Shown here in pieces: positions 52,491 through 60,944 of a stretch of 64,000 bases of DNA; the first letter of the stretch is position 1, and every line of letters starts with the position of its first letter. The notes under the pieces are model-generated. The model saw only the letters and a list, made by a program, of their open reading frames with translations, was not told where the DNA came from and did not search any database. The translations under genes were made by a program, and so were the position numbers. The stretch is from NCBI GenBank assembly GCA_033283175.1, contig JAWMQM010000001.1, forward strand, positions 930,001-994,000, in the 5' to 3' direction. Source of the stretch: Pseudomaricurvus sp033283175. Its GTDB lineage: Bacteria; Pseudomonadota; Gammaproteobacteria; Pseudomonadales; Cellvibrionaceae.

Positions 52491-55149
52491 TCTTAAACAA
52501 CCAGCGCTGCAGCAGGGTGACCAGCGCCGGCATGATCACCAGCGTCGCCAGACCGGCAAACAGGATAATGGCCGCGATAAAAATTCCCACCGTCTGGTAG
52601 GGCACCAGTGGCGCCAGCAGCAGGGGCAAAAAGCCGGCGCTGAGTACAATGGCATTGCGGCTGATGGCGCGCGCCGGCTCACCAAACACATGCCCCACCG
52701 CCGCCTTCCAGCTGCCAGCCTTTTTCACAGCCTCCCGCGAACGGGCCAGGAAGTGAATGGCGTAGTCCACCGCCAGCCCCAGGCTCAGCGCACTGAGGAT
52801 CGCCACCGGCATGTCGTAGTCCTTGCCGATCAAGCCCACCACGCCGTAGATCAACCCCACGGTCAGTGTCAGCGGAATCATGGACAGCAGGCCAAACAAC
52901 AGTGAACGGAACAGCAGCACCATCATTACCAGGACCACCACAAAGGAACCGGCAAACGACTCCAGCATGCCCACCACCATCTTCTCCTGCCAGGCGACGT
53001 TGATGTAGGTCAGGCCGAACCAGTCACTCTGCAAACCGTGTGGTGCCGGATGTTCCGCCAGGAAACTGTCGAGTTTGGCGATCACCGCTTCCATATCCCG
53101 GTTGTCACCACTGGTGAGCTGCAACCACAGGTTGGCCTGGCGGTAATCCGGCGTCACAAAGTGCCACAGGTCCTGTGGGCGGTGGCTGTTCTGGTAGGTG
53201 ATCAGTGTCTGCCCCACCGCATTGGAAGAGTCAGGAATACGGAAGGCAGCAGCCTCTCCCAGCAACAGCTCGCGGTGCACGGTTTTCACCACATCCACCA
53301 GCGAGTTGATCTTGCCCACCTTGTCATCACTCAACAGGGAGCGCTGCAACTCATCCATCCACTGCAGGGTATCGGGCTGCTTGAACACTTCCTGCAACTG
53401 GCGCTGGCTGTCGATCCAGAGAGAGAGCTCATCCCAACTGTCGTACTCCTCGTCCGGGGCGTTAAACATCTGCTCACCGGCAAAGTCACTCAGAGCGGCA
53501 AAGGGATCTGCGCTGCCAGACGTCAGCACGCGGGAAAGCTCGGCACCCAACTTGTCTGCCGGCGCAACACTGAGACCGGCTGCGCTCATCTTCTCGCGCT
53601 GCTGCTGCAAGGCACTGGTAAGCACTGCGCCGTCCACCGACGCCGCCGGCGCACTCAGCGACAGGTACGCCATGTAGGTGCCGCCAAAGTGTTCATTAAG
53701 CACACGATCTGCGACACGGATCTCGTGCTCGGGTCCAAACCACTTGATGGGGTTGTCGTTAATGCGGATCAGGGAGATACCGTAAGCCGCCACCGCACCG
53801 ATCAGCAAGGTCGCCAGGACCACCAGCGTCGGACGACCGGAGGTGAAGCGTCCTATGGCCAACAGGCCACGTCCCATGGCAGTGTGGTCCTCTTCGCCAC
53901 TGTCCTCTCCGGCATGAGTGCCAGCATGAGCGCCAGCGTGCCCATAGCCCTCCAGCTTCTTCTCATCGATGGACATAATGTAGGCCGGGATAAAGAGCAT
54001 GGTCAGCCCCCAGGCGATAAACACACCGATGGCCACAAACAGGCCAAACACCTGCACCGGAGGAATCGGGGTCAATGCCAGCGACAGGAAACCGGCCATG
54101 GTGGTCAGGGTGGTGAACAACATGGGGGAAAACAGGGTGTGCATCACCTCCTGCAAGGTCTTGCGGCGGTCGCGGTGCACCGGATAGCGATCGAAGAACT
54201 CCGACAGGATATGAATAGCATCCAGCACCGCAATCGGCATGATGAAGATGGGAATCATGGAGCTCATGATGTGGATGGTGTTGCCGGAGATAATCAGCAG
54301 CGCCATGGTGGCCATGGCACTGACTACCGCCACAATCATGGGCGAGGCCACCAGCACCAGGCGTTTAAAGAACCACCACAACAGCAGGAAGATGGTGATC
54401 ATCGCCAGCGGCGCGGATATGGCCATCTGGATAAACATCTCCACCCCGAAGGTGTCTTCCGCCACCGGCAGGCCGGTGATGTAAACCTGGTCCTCCGCCG
54501 GCCAGTCGCTGGCGAAATCCCGCAACGCATTACTCACGCGCCAGGAGAGGTCCTTGGAAGTAATGGGCAGGTAGATCGCCACGGCCTTGCCATCCTCGGA
54601 CACCAGCGTGCCCTTGAGGAACGGGATATTCATGGCGCGGTCGCGCACCTGCAGGGCTTCGGCATCACTGGCCGGTGGCTGCGGCATCAGCCAGGAGAAG
54701 TTGACCACCCCCGGACCGCCCTGCTCGATGTTGTCCACCGTGGAAGGCGCGATCATGTCCACCGCCACCACCCCCTGCTGTTCGCCGTCGGCACCTTCCC
54801 AGGTCAGGGTCTTGGCGAACTCGGTGAGCTGGTAGATACGCTGCAGGGAATCCTTGTTGAAGACACCCTGGGGATCGGCCTCGTTCACCACCCCCACGAC
54901 TACAATATCGTTTAGGTCGAAGGTCTTTTTGGCCTGCTCGTGAAACAGCCGTACCGGCTCCTCGTGAGCCAGCATGTTTTCGGGGTCGGTATCCACCGTC
55001 AGCGGCTGCAGCAGGGGCACGGAGACGAAGTTGGGCAGCGCCGCCAGCAGCACCAGAAGCAGGGTGGCCAGTCCGGTAATTCGGGTAACCAGCCTTGGGT
55101 GGTTAAGGGCGTAGTGTACTGCCCGATCTGCCAGAAATTGGGTTGCCAT
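52480..55149 (-). CDS. MMPL/RND-family lipid-type exporter
   Basis: The 889-residue membrane protein has the two-fold MMPL layout: TM1 at residues 20-40, a periplasmic loop to about 230, TM2-6 at about 235-430, a second loop to about 720 and TM8-12 to the end. GLAVDYAIHFLARSREAVKKAG and VSAMATMALLIISGNTIHIMS (shortened) mark the SSD-type domains. It resembles HpnN-type exporters of hydrophobic molecules. GAGG precedes the ATG. It is the first gene of the operon that also encodes the LolA-like and beta-barrel proteins. Confidence 0.92.
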   Translation of the reverse strand: MATQFLADRAVHYALNHPRLVTRITGLATLLLVLLAALPNFVSVPLLQPLTVDTDPENMLAHEEPVRLFHEQAKKTFDLNDIVVVGVVNEADPQGVFNKDSLQRIYQLTEFAKTLTWEGADGEQQGVVAVDMIAPSTVDNIEQGGPGVVNFSWLMPQPPASDAEALQVRDRAMNIPFLKGTLVSEDGKAVAIYLPITSKDLSWRVSNALRDFASDWPAEDQVYITGLPVAEDTFGVEMFIQMAISAPLAMITIFLLLWWFFKRLVLVASPMIVAVVSAMATMALLIISGNTIHIMSSMIPIFIMPIAVLDAIHILSEFFDRYPVHRDRRKTLQEVMHTLFSPMLFTTLTTMAGFLSLALTPIPPVQVFGLFVAIGVFIAWGLTMLFIPAYIMSIDEKKLEGYGHAGAHAGTHAGEDSGEEDHTAMGRGLLAIGRFTSGRPTLVVLATLLIGAVAAYGISLIRINDNPIKWFGPEHEIRVADRVLNEHFGGTYMAYLSLSAPAASVDGAVLTSALQQQREKMSAAGLSVAPADKLGAELSRVLTSGSADPFAALSDFAGEQMFNAPDEEYDSWDELSLWIDSQRQLQEVFKQPDTLQWMDELQRSLLSDDKVGKINSLVDVVKTVHRELLLGEAAAFRIPDSSNAVGQTLITYQNSHRPQDLWHFVTPDYRQANLWLQLTSGDNRDMEAVIAKLDSFLAEHPAPHGLQSDWFGLTYINVAWQEKMVVGMLESFAGSFVVVLVMMVLLFRSLLFGLLSMIPLTLTVGLIYGVVGLIGKDYDMPVAILSALSLGLAVDYAIHFLARSREAVKKAGSWKAAVGHVFGEPARAISRNAIVLSAGFLPLLLAPLVPYQTVGIFIAAIILFAGLATLVIMPALVTLLQRWLFKSSV

Positions 55150-55178
55150 AGAGACCTCGCGCAGAAAATTCTGGACAA

Positions 55179-55207
55179 ATATTAGAAAATACTTATATTA
55201 GAGTCAA
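55179..55207 (-). promoter_or_regulatory. Sigma-70 promoter of the MMPL operon
   Basis: On the minus strand TTGACT, a 17-bp AT-rich spacer and TAATAT, with the -10 about 30 bp before the MMPL ATG. This is the best-matching sigma-70 promoter seen in the window. Confidence 0.8.
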
Positions 55208-55212
55208 CTAAT
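55197..55212. promoter_or_regulatory. Inverted repeat overlapping the MMPL -35 box
   Basis: ATTAG-N6-CTAAT surrounds the TTGACT -35. Position and symmetry suit a dimeric repressor such as a TetR-family protein; no such regulator gene is next to it in this window. Confidence 0.5.
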
Positions 55213-55339
55213 GTTTGTTGGTGCCACTCATCCTTCGCCCCCCGGCACTGACTGAAGTGTAATCGAGCAGCCGGAATACAGCGGCCCAAGGTCGCCGTAT
55301 TTCGCGTCAGCTTGACCTGCGTCATACAGAGAGGTGGTT

Positions 55340-55543
55340 ATGAATATAGATCGTTTGGTGTTTGCTTTCGCTGGAACGTTTATTTTGCTCAGCCTGGCAC
55401 TGAGCCAATTGCACAGCGTTTACTGGCTCTGGTTTACGGCGTTTGTCGGCGCCAACATGCTGCAGGCCGCCTTTACCGGCTTCTGCCCGCTGGCCATTGT
55501 GCTGAAGAAGCTGGGCAAGCCTGCGGGTTGCGCCTTTCAATAA
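55340..55543 (+). CDS. DUF2892 (YgaP-like) small membrane protein
   Basis: A 67-residue protein: MNIDRLVFAFAGTFILLSLAL, then LWFTAFVGANMLQAAFTGFCPLAIVLKKLG, shortened here to FVGANMLQAAFTGFCP. Two hydrophobic segments and the GFCP motif are the hallmarks of DUF2892, the membrane part of YgaP-type rhodaneses. The ATG at 55340 follows AGAGAGG at good distance; GTG at 55334 is an alternative. It is divergent from the MMPL operon. Confidence 0.85.
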   Translation: MNIDRLVFAFAGTFILLSLALSQLHSVYWLWFTAFVGANMLQAAFTGFCPLAIVLKKLGKPAGCAFQ

Positions 55544-55556
55544 GCCCGGCCCGCAC

Positions 55557-55710
55557 CCCGTCATTGCGAGCGCAGCAAAGCAAACCAGGTTCACTCCGCA
55601 ACCAGCCAGTGCCACACATGGATGGCCCAGACCACCCTCTCTTGCCCTCCACCTGTCGGGCAATTCACCTTGTCGCGTCGGCGCAAACGGCGCGCCTCGC
55701 GATAACGGGG
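55557..55710 (+). repeat. Single copy of the 50.8-51.4 kb repeat with hairpin module
   Basis: A full unit with GTCATTGCGAGCG at its left end and a GCGATAACGGGG right end; module TTGCCC/GGGCAA at 55642-55663. It lies between the convergent DUF2892 and alkyltransferase-like genes. Confidence 0.88.
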
Positions 55711-55767
55711 GGAGGTTGGAATCGGGCCCTGCCGCAGCTATGCCGTGCCGGCAGCAGAATGTGCCAG

Positions 55768-56100
55768 TCAGCCCGGCGGCTGCCAGCCAAAGCGGGATAA
55801 ATCGACCCGGCCGCGGCCATCCACCGACACCCCTTCCGCCTCCAGCAGCTGCGCCTGGCGCCAACGGGAGGCCTCATCGGACAGCACAATCTCACCGTCG
55901 CGATTGACGATGCGGTGCCAGGGTAACTGGTATTTGTCGCTACAGGCGTGCAGCAGGCGAACTACTTGACGGGCGGCGCGGGGACTGCCGGCCGCGGTGG
56001 CAATGGTCCCATAAGTGGCGACGCGACCACAGGGCACCGCTTGCAGCAGGGTAATGACCCGCTGGCTGAAGGGCACAAGCGAAGGAGGAGGAAGAGTCAC
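55768..56100 (-). CDS. Alkyltransferase-like protein (ATL), PWHR motif
   Basis: The 110-residue protein has the DNA-binding domain of O6-methylguanine methyltransferases: FSQRVITLLQAVPCGRVATYG and ARQVVRLLHACSD, then LPWHRIVNRDGEI. The acceptor cysteine of the PCHR motif is replaced by tryptophan (PWHR), the mark of ATL proteins, which bind O6-alkylguanine and channel it to nucleotide excision repair without removing the alkyl group. The apparent start is a GTG with a poor binding site, so the N-terminus is uncertain. Confidence 0.9.
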   Translation of the reverse strand: MTLPPPSLVPFSQRVITLLQAVPCGRVATYGTIATAAGSPRAARQVVRLLHACSDKYQLPWHRIVNRDGEIVLSDEASRWRQAQLLEAEGVSVDGRGRVDLSRFGWQPPG

Positions 56101-56196
56101 AAAGGGAGCGACAACGGCGGGTTACCCCGGGGATCGACCAGGCCACAGCGACAGGACTGTGGCCCACTCAGCGGGACAAGGCCCGCTGGTCGTAGA

Positions 56197-56694
56197 TCAG
56201 TTGACGCTTTCAGCGCCGGCTTCAGCCTGCTGTTTGGCCTGGGCAATCGCCTGGGCGAACAGGGCATCAAAGTTCACTGGTGGCAGCATCAGGGCCGGGA
56301 AGCCGCCCTTGGTTACGGCGTTGTCCACCGCCTCACGGGCGTACGGGAAGAGGATGTTCGGGCAGACGGTGTTCAGCACCTGGGTCAGCTGCTGATTCTC
56401 CAGACCTGCCACGGCGAACAGGCCAGCCTGCTGCACTTCCACCAGGAATGCGGTCTCTTCTTCGATCTTGACGGTGATGGTCAGGGTCAGAACAACCTCA
56501 TACAGACCTTCATCTACCTTGGCAGCCTTGGTATTGAGCTCCTGGTTAACACCAGGTTTCCACTGCTTGCGGAACGCCTCAACGCCCATGGGGGACTCAT
56601 AGGAGAGATCCTTGAGGTAGATGCGCTGCAGTGCGAATTGGGTTTTGGGTTGGGCGGCACCTTGTTCTGCCGCAGTGGTCTGCTCGTCAGCCAT
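56197..56694 (-). CDS. secB: Protein-export chaperone SecB
   Basis: The 165-residue product has the SecB core from FALQRIYLKDLSYESPMG, through LTITVKIEEETAFLVEVQQAGLF (shortened: TVKIEEETAFLVEVQ), to NILFPYAREAVDNAV and GGFPALMLPPVNFDALF. It holds unfolded precursors and hands them to SecA. Start 56694 is supported by family alignment; the longer open frame to 56793 adds an unrelated leader. grxC follows upstream in the same direction. Confidence 0.96.
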   Translation of the reverse strand: MADEQTTAAEQGAAQPKTQFALQRIYLKDLSYESPMGVEAFRKQWKPGVNQELNTKAAKVDEGLYEVVLTLTITVKIEEETAFLVEVQQAGLFAVAGLENQQLTQVLNTVCPNILFPYAREAVDNAVTKGGFPALMLPPVNFDALFAQAIAQAKQQAEAGAESVN

Positions 56695-56820
56695 AACTGC
56701 TCTTACCTTATTATCGAAAACGTCAAAAATAAAACCGCATGAATTGTGCAAACTGGGGGCGATAGCGGGCTTTTCAACCCCACCGGCCGCCACCGGGCCG
56801 ATTATTCAGCAGAAGCCTTT

Positions 56821-57090
56821 TTACTGAACTGAAGCCTCGGCCTGCAGCAGCACGTCCAGCTCACCACCGAACTCCGCCGCAAACAGGTCATCGCAGCCGC
56901 CAACGTGAGTCTCACCCACCCAGATCTGTGGCACGGTGTGGCGGCCGGAGCGCGCCATCATCTCCTGCCGACTCTGCGGGTCACCATCCACGCAGATCTC
57001 CCGGTAAGCGACACCTTTCTGCTCCAGCAGCGCCTTGGCGCGCCGGCAAAAACCACAAAAGTTGCTGCTGTAGATGAGTACATCCCGCAT
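56821..57090 (-). CDS. grxC: Glutaredoxin 3
   Basis: With the start at 57090 (MRDVLIYSSNFCGFCRRAK) the protein has 89 residues, a normal GrxC. Active site CGFC instead of the usual CPYC; TVPQIWVG holds the cis-proline and HVGGCDDL the glutathione-binding Gly pair. GGGGGG lies five bases before the ATG. It is between the rhodanese-like gene and secB, the order conserved in Pseudomonas and E. coli. Confidence 0.94.
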   Translation of the reverse strand: MRDVLIYSSNFCGFCRRAKALLEQKGVAYREICVDGDPQSRQEMMARSGRHTVPQIWVGETHVGGCDDLFAAEFGGELDVLLQAEASVQ

Positions 57091-57110
57091 GGTTACCCCC
57101 CAAAAAATCG

Positions 57111-57539
57111 TTACTTCACCAGTGGCAGGTTCTGGTTCTGCCACTCGCTGATACCGCCATCAAGACGCTGAACACTGAAACCCTCGCCCATCAGCAGGCG
57201 ACCGGCGGCGCCGGTATGCTGACCCATCTTGTCCACCAGGATCAGGGTCTTGCCCTTGTAGGTAGAGAGCTGGCCGAGCTTGTCCTTGAGGGTGTTGTAG
57301 GGCAGGTTCACGGCATCAACAATGTGCCCCGCCTTGTATTCCTTGGCTTCACGCAGGTCCACCACCACGGCTTCGCCGCCGTTAATCACCCGCGTTGCCG
57401 CATGAATGGAGAGCTTGGGACCGCCACGACGGCCTTCGGTCCAGATAAACGCATACACCAGCACGATCAACACGCTGATTGGCAGCCACTGTTCGCTGGC
57501 AAAGGTCAGAAAATCCACGAAATCTTGTTTCCCGTTCAA
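57111..57539 (-). CDS. Membrane-anchored rhodanese-like protein (YibN-type), catalytic Cys missing
   Basis: A 142-residue protein: one N-terminal membrane segment (WLPISVLIVLVYAFIW, residues 18-33) and a cytoplasmic rhodanese domain (VVVDLREAKEYKAGHI, LDGGISEWQ). The loop that normally carries the sulfur-accepting cysteine reads LVDKMGQHTG, with no Cys, so sulfurtransferase activity is unlikely. The start appears to be TTG at 57539. The position upstream of grxC and secB is the standard YibN place. Confidence 0.86.
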   Translation of the reverse strand: MNGKQDFVDFLTFASEQWLPISVLIVLVYAFIWTEGRRGGPKLSIHAATRVINGGEAVVVDLREAKEYKAGHIVDAVNLPYNTLKDKLGQLSTYKGKTLILVDKMGQHTGAAGRLLMGEGFSVQRLDGGISEWQNQNLPLVK

Positions 57540-57765
57540 GGTTGGTCAGAGACACCGGAACCCTCTCCGGTGCGGGGCCCGATGCTGGTGCCAGCTTCCC
57601 GCAGGAAGGCGGCACCGAAAGCGCCGCAGTATACACTAATGGCACAGGCAACCCCTAGGGTGGCGTGGAGTTGACCGCCCTAAACCGGTAGAATTGCCCC
57701 TTCACCGTCTGCGTCGGTACCGGCGCGACCCACCACCACCTCTGACACAGACTCTGACGACGCTC

Positions 57766-59295
57766 ATGACTGAAGTGAAAAAGCCTCTGCTGCTGCTGGT
57801 TCTCGACGGCTTCGGCCACTCCGAAACCACCCAGTACAACGCCATTGCCGCCGCCAAGGCCCCCACCTGGGACAAGGTCTGGAAAGAATGCCCGCATACG
57901 CTGATCCATACTTCCGGTATGGCGGTTGGCCTGCCTGAGGGGCAGATGGGCAACTCCGAGGTGGGACACATGACCCTGGGTGCCGGCCGCGTGGTGTACC
58001 AGAACTACACCCGCATCAACAAAGCCATCGACGACGGCGACTTTTTCACCAATCCGGTCTACCTGGAAGCGATCGACAAGGCCGTGGCCGCGGGTAAAGC
58101 GGTGCACATTCTCGGCCTGCTCTCCCCCGGCGGGGTTCACAGCCACGATGCCCACATCAAGGCCGCCATCAAGCTGGCCGCCGACCGTGGCGCCAAACAG
58201 CTCTACCTGCACGCCATTCTCGATGGCCGCGATGTGCCGCCACGCAGCGCCGAGCAGCCGCTGGCAGAGATGGACGCCCTGTTTGCCGAACTGGGCTGCG
58301 GCCGCACCGCCAGCCTGATTGGCCGTTTCTTTGCCATGGACCGCGACAACCGCTGGGAGCGGGTGCAGCAAGCCTACGACCTGCTGACCCTGGGCGAGGG
58401 TAGCTTCAATGCCACTGACGCCGCCGCCGGCCTGGCCGCCGCCTACGAGCGCGGCGAGGACGATGAGTTCGTCAAAGCCACCGTTATCGGTGAGGCAGCC
58501 ACCATTAACGACGGCGACGCCGTGCTGTTTATGAACTTCCGCCCGGACCGCGCCCGCGAGATCAGCCGCGCCTTCGTCGACCGCGACTTTGATGGCTTTG
58601 AACGCCGCAAGGCCCCGCAACTGGCGGCCTGGGTGCAGACCACCGAATACGCCTCCGACATCAAGTCGCCCATCGCTTTCCCCACCATTGACCTCAGCAA
58701 CTCCTTTGGCGAGATCATGGCCAACGCCGGCAAGCAGCAGCTGCGCATTGCCGAGACCGAGAAGTACGCCCACGTCACCTTCTTCTTCAGCGGTGGGCAG
58801 GAAGAGACTTTCGCAGGCGAGGATCGCATCCTGGTGCCATCCCCGAAGGTGGAAACTTACGACCTGCAGCCCGAGATGAGCGCCCCGGAAGTGACCGCCA
58901 GGCTGGTGGAAGCTATCGGTTCCGGCAAGTACGACGCCATCATCTGCAACTACGCCAACTGCGACCAGGTGGGCCACACCGGCGACTTCGAGGCCTCGGT
59001 GAAAGCGGTTGAGGCGGTGGATGCCTGCCTGGCGGAAGTGTTTGCCGCCCTGCAGAAAGCCGGCGGCGAAGCCCTGGTCACTGCCGACCACGGCAACGTG
59101 GAGCAGATGTTCGACGAGACCTCCGGCCAGAAGCAGACCCAGCACACCACCCTGCCGGTCCCCTTTGTCTACGTTGGCCCCCGCGACCTGCAACTGCAGT
59201 CCGGCGGCAGCCTGGCAGATGTCGCGCCCACCATGCTCGACCTGCTGGGCATAGCACAGCCGGCGGAGATGAGCGGCCACAGCCTTATCGGTTAA
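57766..59295 (+). CDS. gpmI: 2,3-bisphosphoglycerate-independent phosphoglycerate mutase
   Basis: The 509-residue two-metal enzyme of glycolysis and gluconeogenesis. LLLVLDGFGHSE holds the first metal Asp, MGNSEVGHMTLGAGR the phosphoserine at the active site, and ILDGRDVPPRSA, MNFRPDRAREIS, NYANCDQVGHTGDF and TADHGNVEQM follow. Start 57766 (MTEVKKPLLLL) is preferred to the upstream ATG at 57694. It is divergent from the secB set and is followed by envC on the same strand, as in E. coli and Pseudomonas. Confidence 0.97.
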   Translation: MTEVKKPLLLLVLDGFGHSETTQYNAIAAAKAPTWDKVWKECPHTLIHTSGMAVGLPEGQMGNSEVGHMTLGAGRVVYQNYTRINKAIDDGDFFTNPVYLEAIDKAVAAGKAVHILGLLSPGGVHSHDAHIKAAIKLAADRGAKQLYLHAILDGRDVPPRSAEQPLAEMDALFAELGCGRTASLIGRFFAMDRDNRWERVQQAYDLLTLGEGSFNATDAAAGLAAAYERGEDDEFVKATVIGEAATINDGDAVLFMNFRPDRAREISRAFVDRDFDGFERRKAPQLAAWVQTTEYASDIKSPIAFPTIDLSNSFGEIMANAGKQQLRIAETEKYAHVTFFFSGGQEETFAGEDRILVPSPKVETYDLQPEMSAPEVTARLVEAIGSGKYDAIICNYANCDQVGHTGDFEASVKAVEAVDACLAEVFAALQKAGGEALVTADHGNVEQMFDETSGQKQTQHTTLPVPFVYVGPRDLQLQSGGSLADVAPTMLDLLGIAQPAEMSGHSLIG

Positions 59296-59338
59296 GTGGA
59301 TATTGCGGGCGGTCCATTCAGGCGAGCAAACAGGTAAC

Positions 59339-59385
59339 ATGTGCCAGAGATGGATCGCCGCGCTGCGCTCGCGATGACGGCATGG
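59339..59385 (+). repeat. Fragment of the 50.8-51.4 kb repeat, without hairpin module
   Basis: CATGTGCCAGAGATGGATCG runs directly into GCCGCG and a GCGATGACGG end. In full copies the hairpin module lies between GATGG and TCGCCGCGG, so this is a module-less form, placed between gpmI and envC. Confidence 0.65.
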
Positions 59386-59465
59386 CAATGGCCATGAGCC
59401 GAAGCGACCCGACAGGCGCCCCCAATCCGAAAACCCACCGATCAGCTCCAAGGATAATGATACCC

Positions 59466-60617
59466 ATGCTGAGACCTATGCTGAGAGTATGCGGACTTCT
59501 CCTCTGCAGCCTGCTCACCCTGCCGGTGATGGCACAGGCCGCCGGCGACGAGGACTACCAGGCCAAGATCAACCAGCTGCAACAATCCATCAAGCAACTG
59601 CAACAGGAACTGCAAAAAGCCAAGGGCAGCCGCAACCAGCTGCAGTCTGACCTGCAGAGCTCGGAAGTGGACATCAGCGAGACGCTGAAGAAGATCGAAG
59701 CGCTCAAGGAGGAGCTTGCCAGCCAAAAAAAGCAGTTAACGCAGCTCAACCGTAAACAGGATGAGCTGCAGGCTGCCAGCAGAGAACAGCAGCGCTATAT
59801 CGCCGAAGACATCAACGCCGCCTACCGGCTGGGCAGCCAGAGCCAGCTGAAGCTGTTGCTCAACCAGCAGCAGCCCGAGACCGTGGCGCGCATGAACAAG
59901 TACTACAGCTACTTCCTCAATGCCCGCAGCAGCCGCGTGGACGCCTACCTGGAAACCATCGCCGAACTGAACATCATCAAGCCGCAGATCGAAGCCCGTA
60001 CCCGCACACTGGAAGAGAATACCGTCCAGCTGCAGCAGCGCCGCCAACAACTGCTGGCACGCCAGCAAGAGCGCACAGAAACCCTCGCCAAGCTCAACGC
60101 CAGCATCAACCGCAAGGATGAAGAGCTGAAACAGCAGTCGCAGGACAAGCAGCGGCTGGAAAAACTGTTGGCAGAAGTGACCGCAGCCATCGCCAACCTC
60201 GCCCTGCCCACCGACGGTGAGCCCTTCGCGAAACTCAAGGGACGCATGCCCTTCCCCGCCAGGGGTCGCCTACTGAACCGCTTCGGCAGCAGCCGGCTGG
60301 AGGGCAAGCTGCGCTGGGAAGGGGTGATGATCGGCGCCCGCGAAGGCACCCCGGTGCACGCCATCCACCACGGCCGGGTGGTCTTTTCCGACTACCTGCG
60401 CGGTCATGGCATGCTGGTGATCATTGACCACGGCGACGGCTACATGAGCCTCTATGCCCACAACCAGTCCCTGCTGCGGGAGACCGGCGACTGGGTCAGC
60501 AGCGGCGAAGTGATCGCCAAGGTGGGCAACACCGGCGGCCAGTCGCAATCGGCGCTCTATTTCGAGATCCGCCACAACGGCAAGCCCACCAATCCGGCGC
60601 GGTGGTGTAAGGCTTAG
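59466..60617 (+). CDS. envC: Murein hydrolase activator EnvC
   Basis: The 383-residue periplasmic protein has a signal peptide (LRVCGLLLCSLLTLPVMAQA), two long coiled-coil regions (about residues 25-125 and 165-245) and a C-terminal LytM/M23 domain. The zinc site is degenerate: the HxH motif reads LYFEIRH, so it should activate amidases AmiA/AmiB at the septum rather than cut the wall itself. Starts at 59457 and 59466 are both possible relative to AAGGA. It follows gpmI. Confidence 0.93.
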   Translation: MLRPMLRVCGLLLCSLLTLPVMAQAAGDEDYQAKINQLQQSIKQLQQELQKAKGSRNQLQSDLQSSEVDISETLKKIEALKEELASQKKQLTQLNRKQDELQAASREQQRYIAEDINAAYRLGSQSQLKLLLNQQQPETVARMNKYYSYFLNARSSRVDAYLETIAELNIIKPQIEARTRTLEENTVQLQQRRQQLLARQQERTETLAKLNASINRKDEELKQQSQDKQRLEKLLAEVTAAIANLALPTDGEPFAKLKGRMPFPARGRLLNRFGSSRLEGKLRWEGVMIGAREGTPVHAIHHGRVVFSDYLRGHGMLVIIDHGDGYMSLYAHNQSLLRETGDWVSSGEVIAKVGNTGGQSQSALYFEIRHNGKPTNPARWCKA

Positions 60618-60619
60618 GG

Positions 60620-60925
60620 GCAGGACGCTGCGCTGCAGGGTTCAGGACGCTGCGCTACAGGACGCGTTGCTACAGGGTTCAGGGAGGACCTGGTGAATAA
60701 TCTACCGTCCGGCCTCCACCGCAGGAGCGCACTCCCGTGCGCGAGGTTTTCGCTTCGGTGTGCAGGGTAATAGCGGACGGGACCACAGCCCATCGTGGCT
60801 CAGCCCCTTAACAGATCGCGCACAGAAGTGCGCTCCTACAACGGACGTCAAACAACAGATTATTTACCAGGCCCTTCCTGAAGCGCAGCGTCCTGAATCC
60901 TGTAGCGAAGCGTCCTGAAACCTAT
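60620..60925. repeat. Long imperfect inverted repeat (about 300 bp)
   Basis: The 327-bp gap between envC and dtd is nearly all one inverted repeat. TTCAGGACGCTGCGCTACAGG-type arms on the left match CCTGTAGCGAAGCGTCCTGAA-type arms on the right; inner pairs are ACCTGGTGAATAATCT with AGATTATTTACCAGGCC and GCAGGAGCGCAC with GTGCGCTCCTAC. It could fold into a very long hairpin in the envC-dtd transcript. No open frame is present, as for a MITE-like element. Confidence 0.8.
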
Positions 60926-60944
60926 TTACAACGAGATTTATTCA

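Noticed and set aside
53038..54915. A 625-codon plus-strand open frame
   Set aside because: It lies antisense within the MMPL permease, is rich in His, Gln and Gly as GC-rich shadows are, and has no binding site or family feature.
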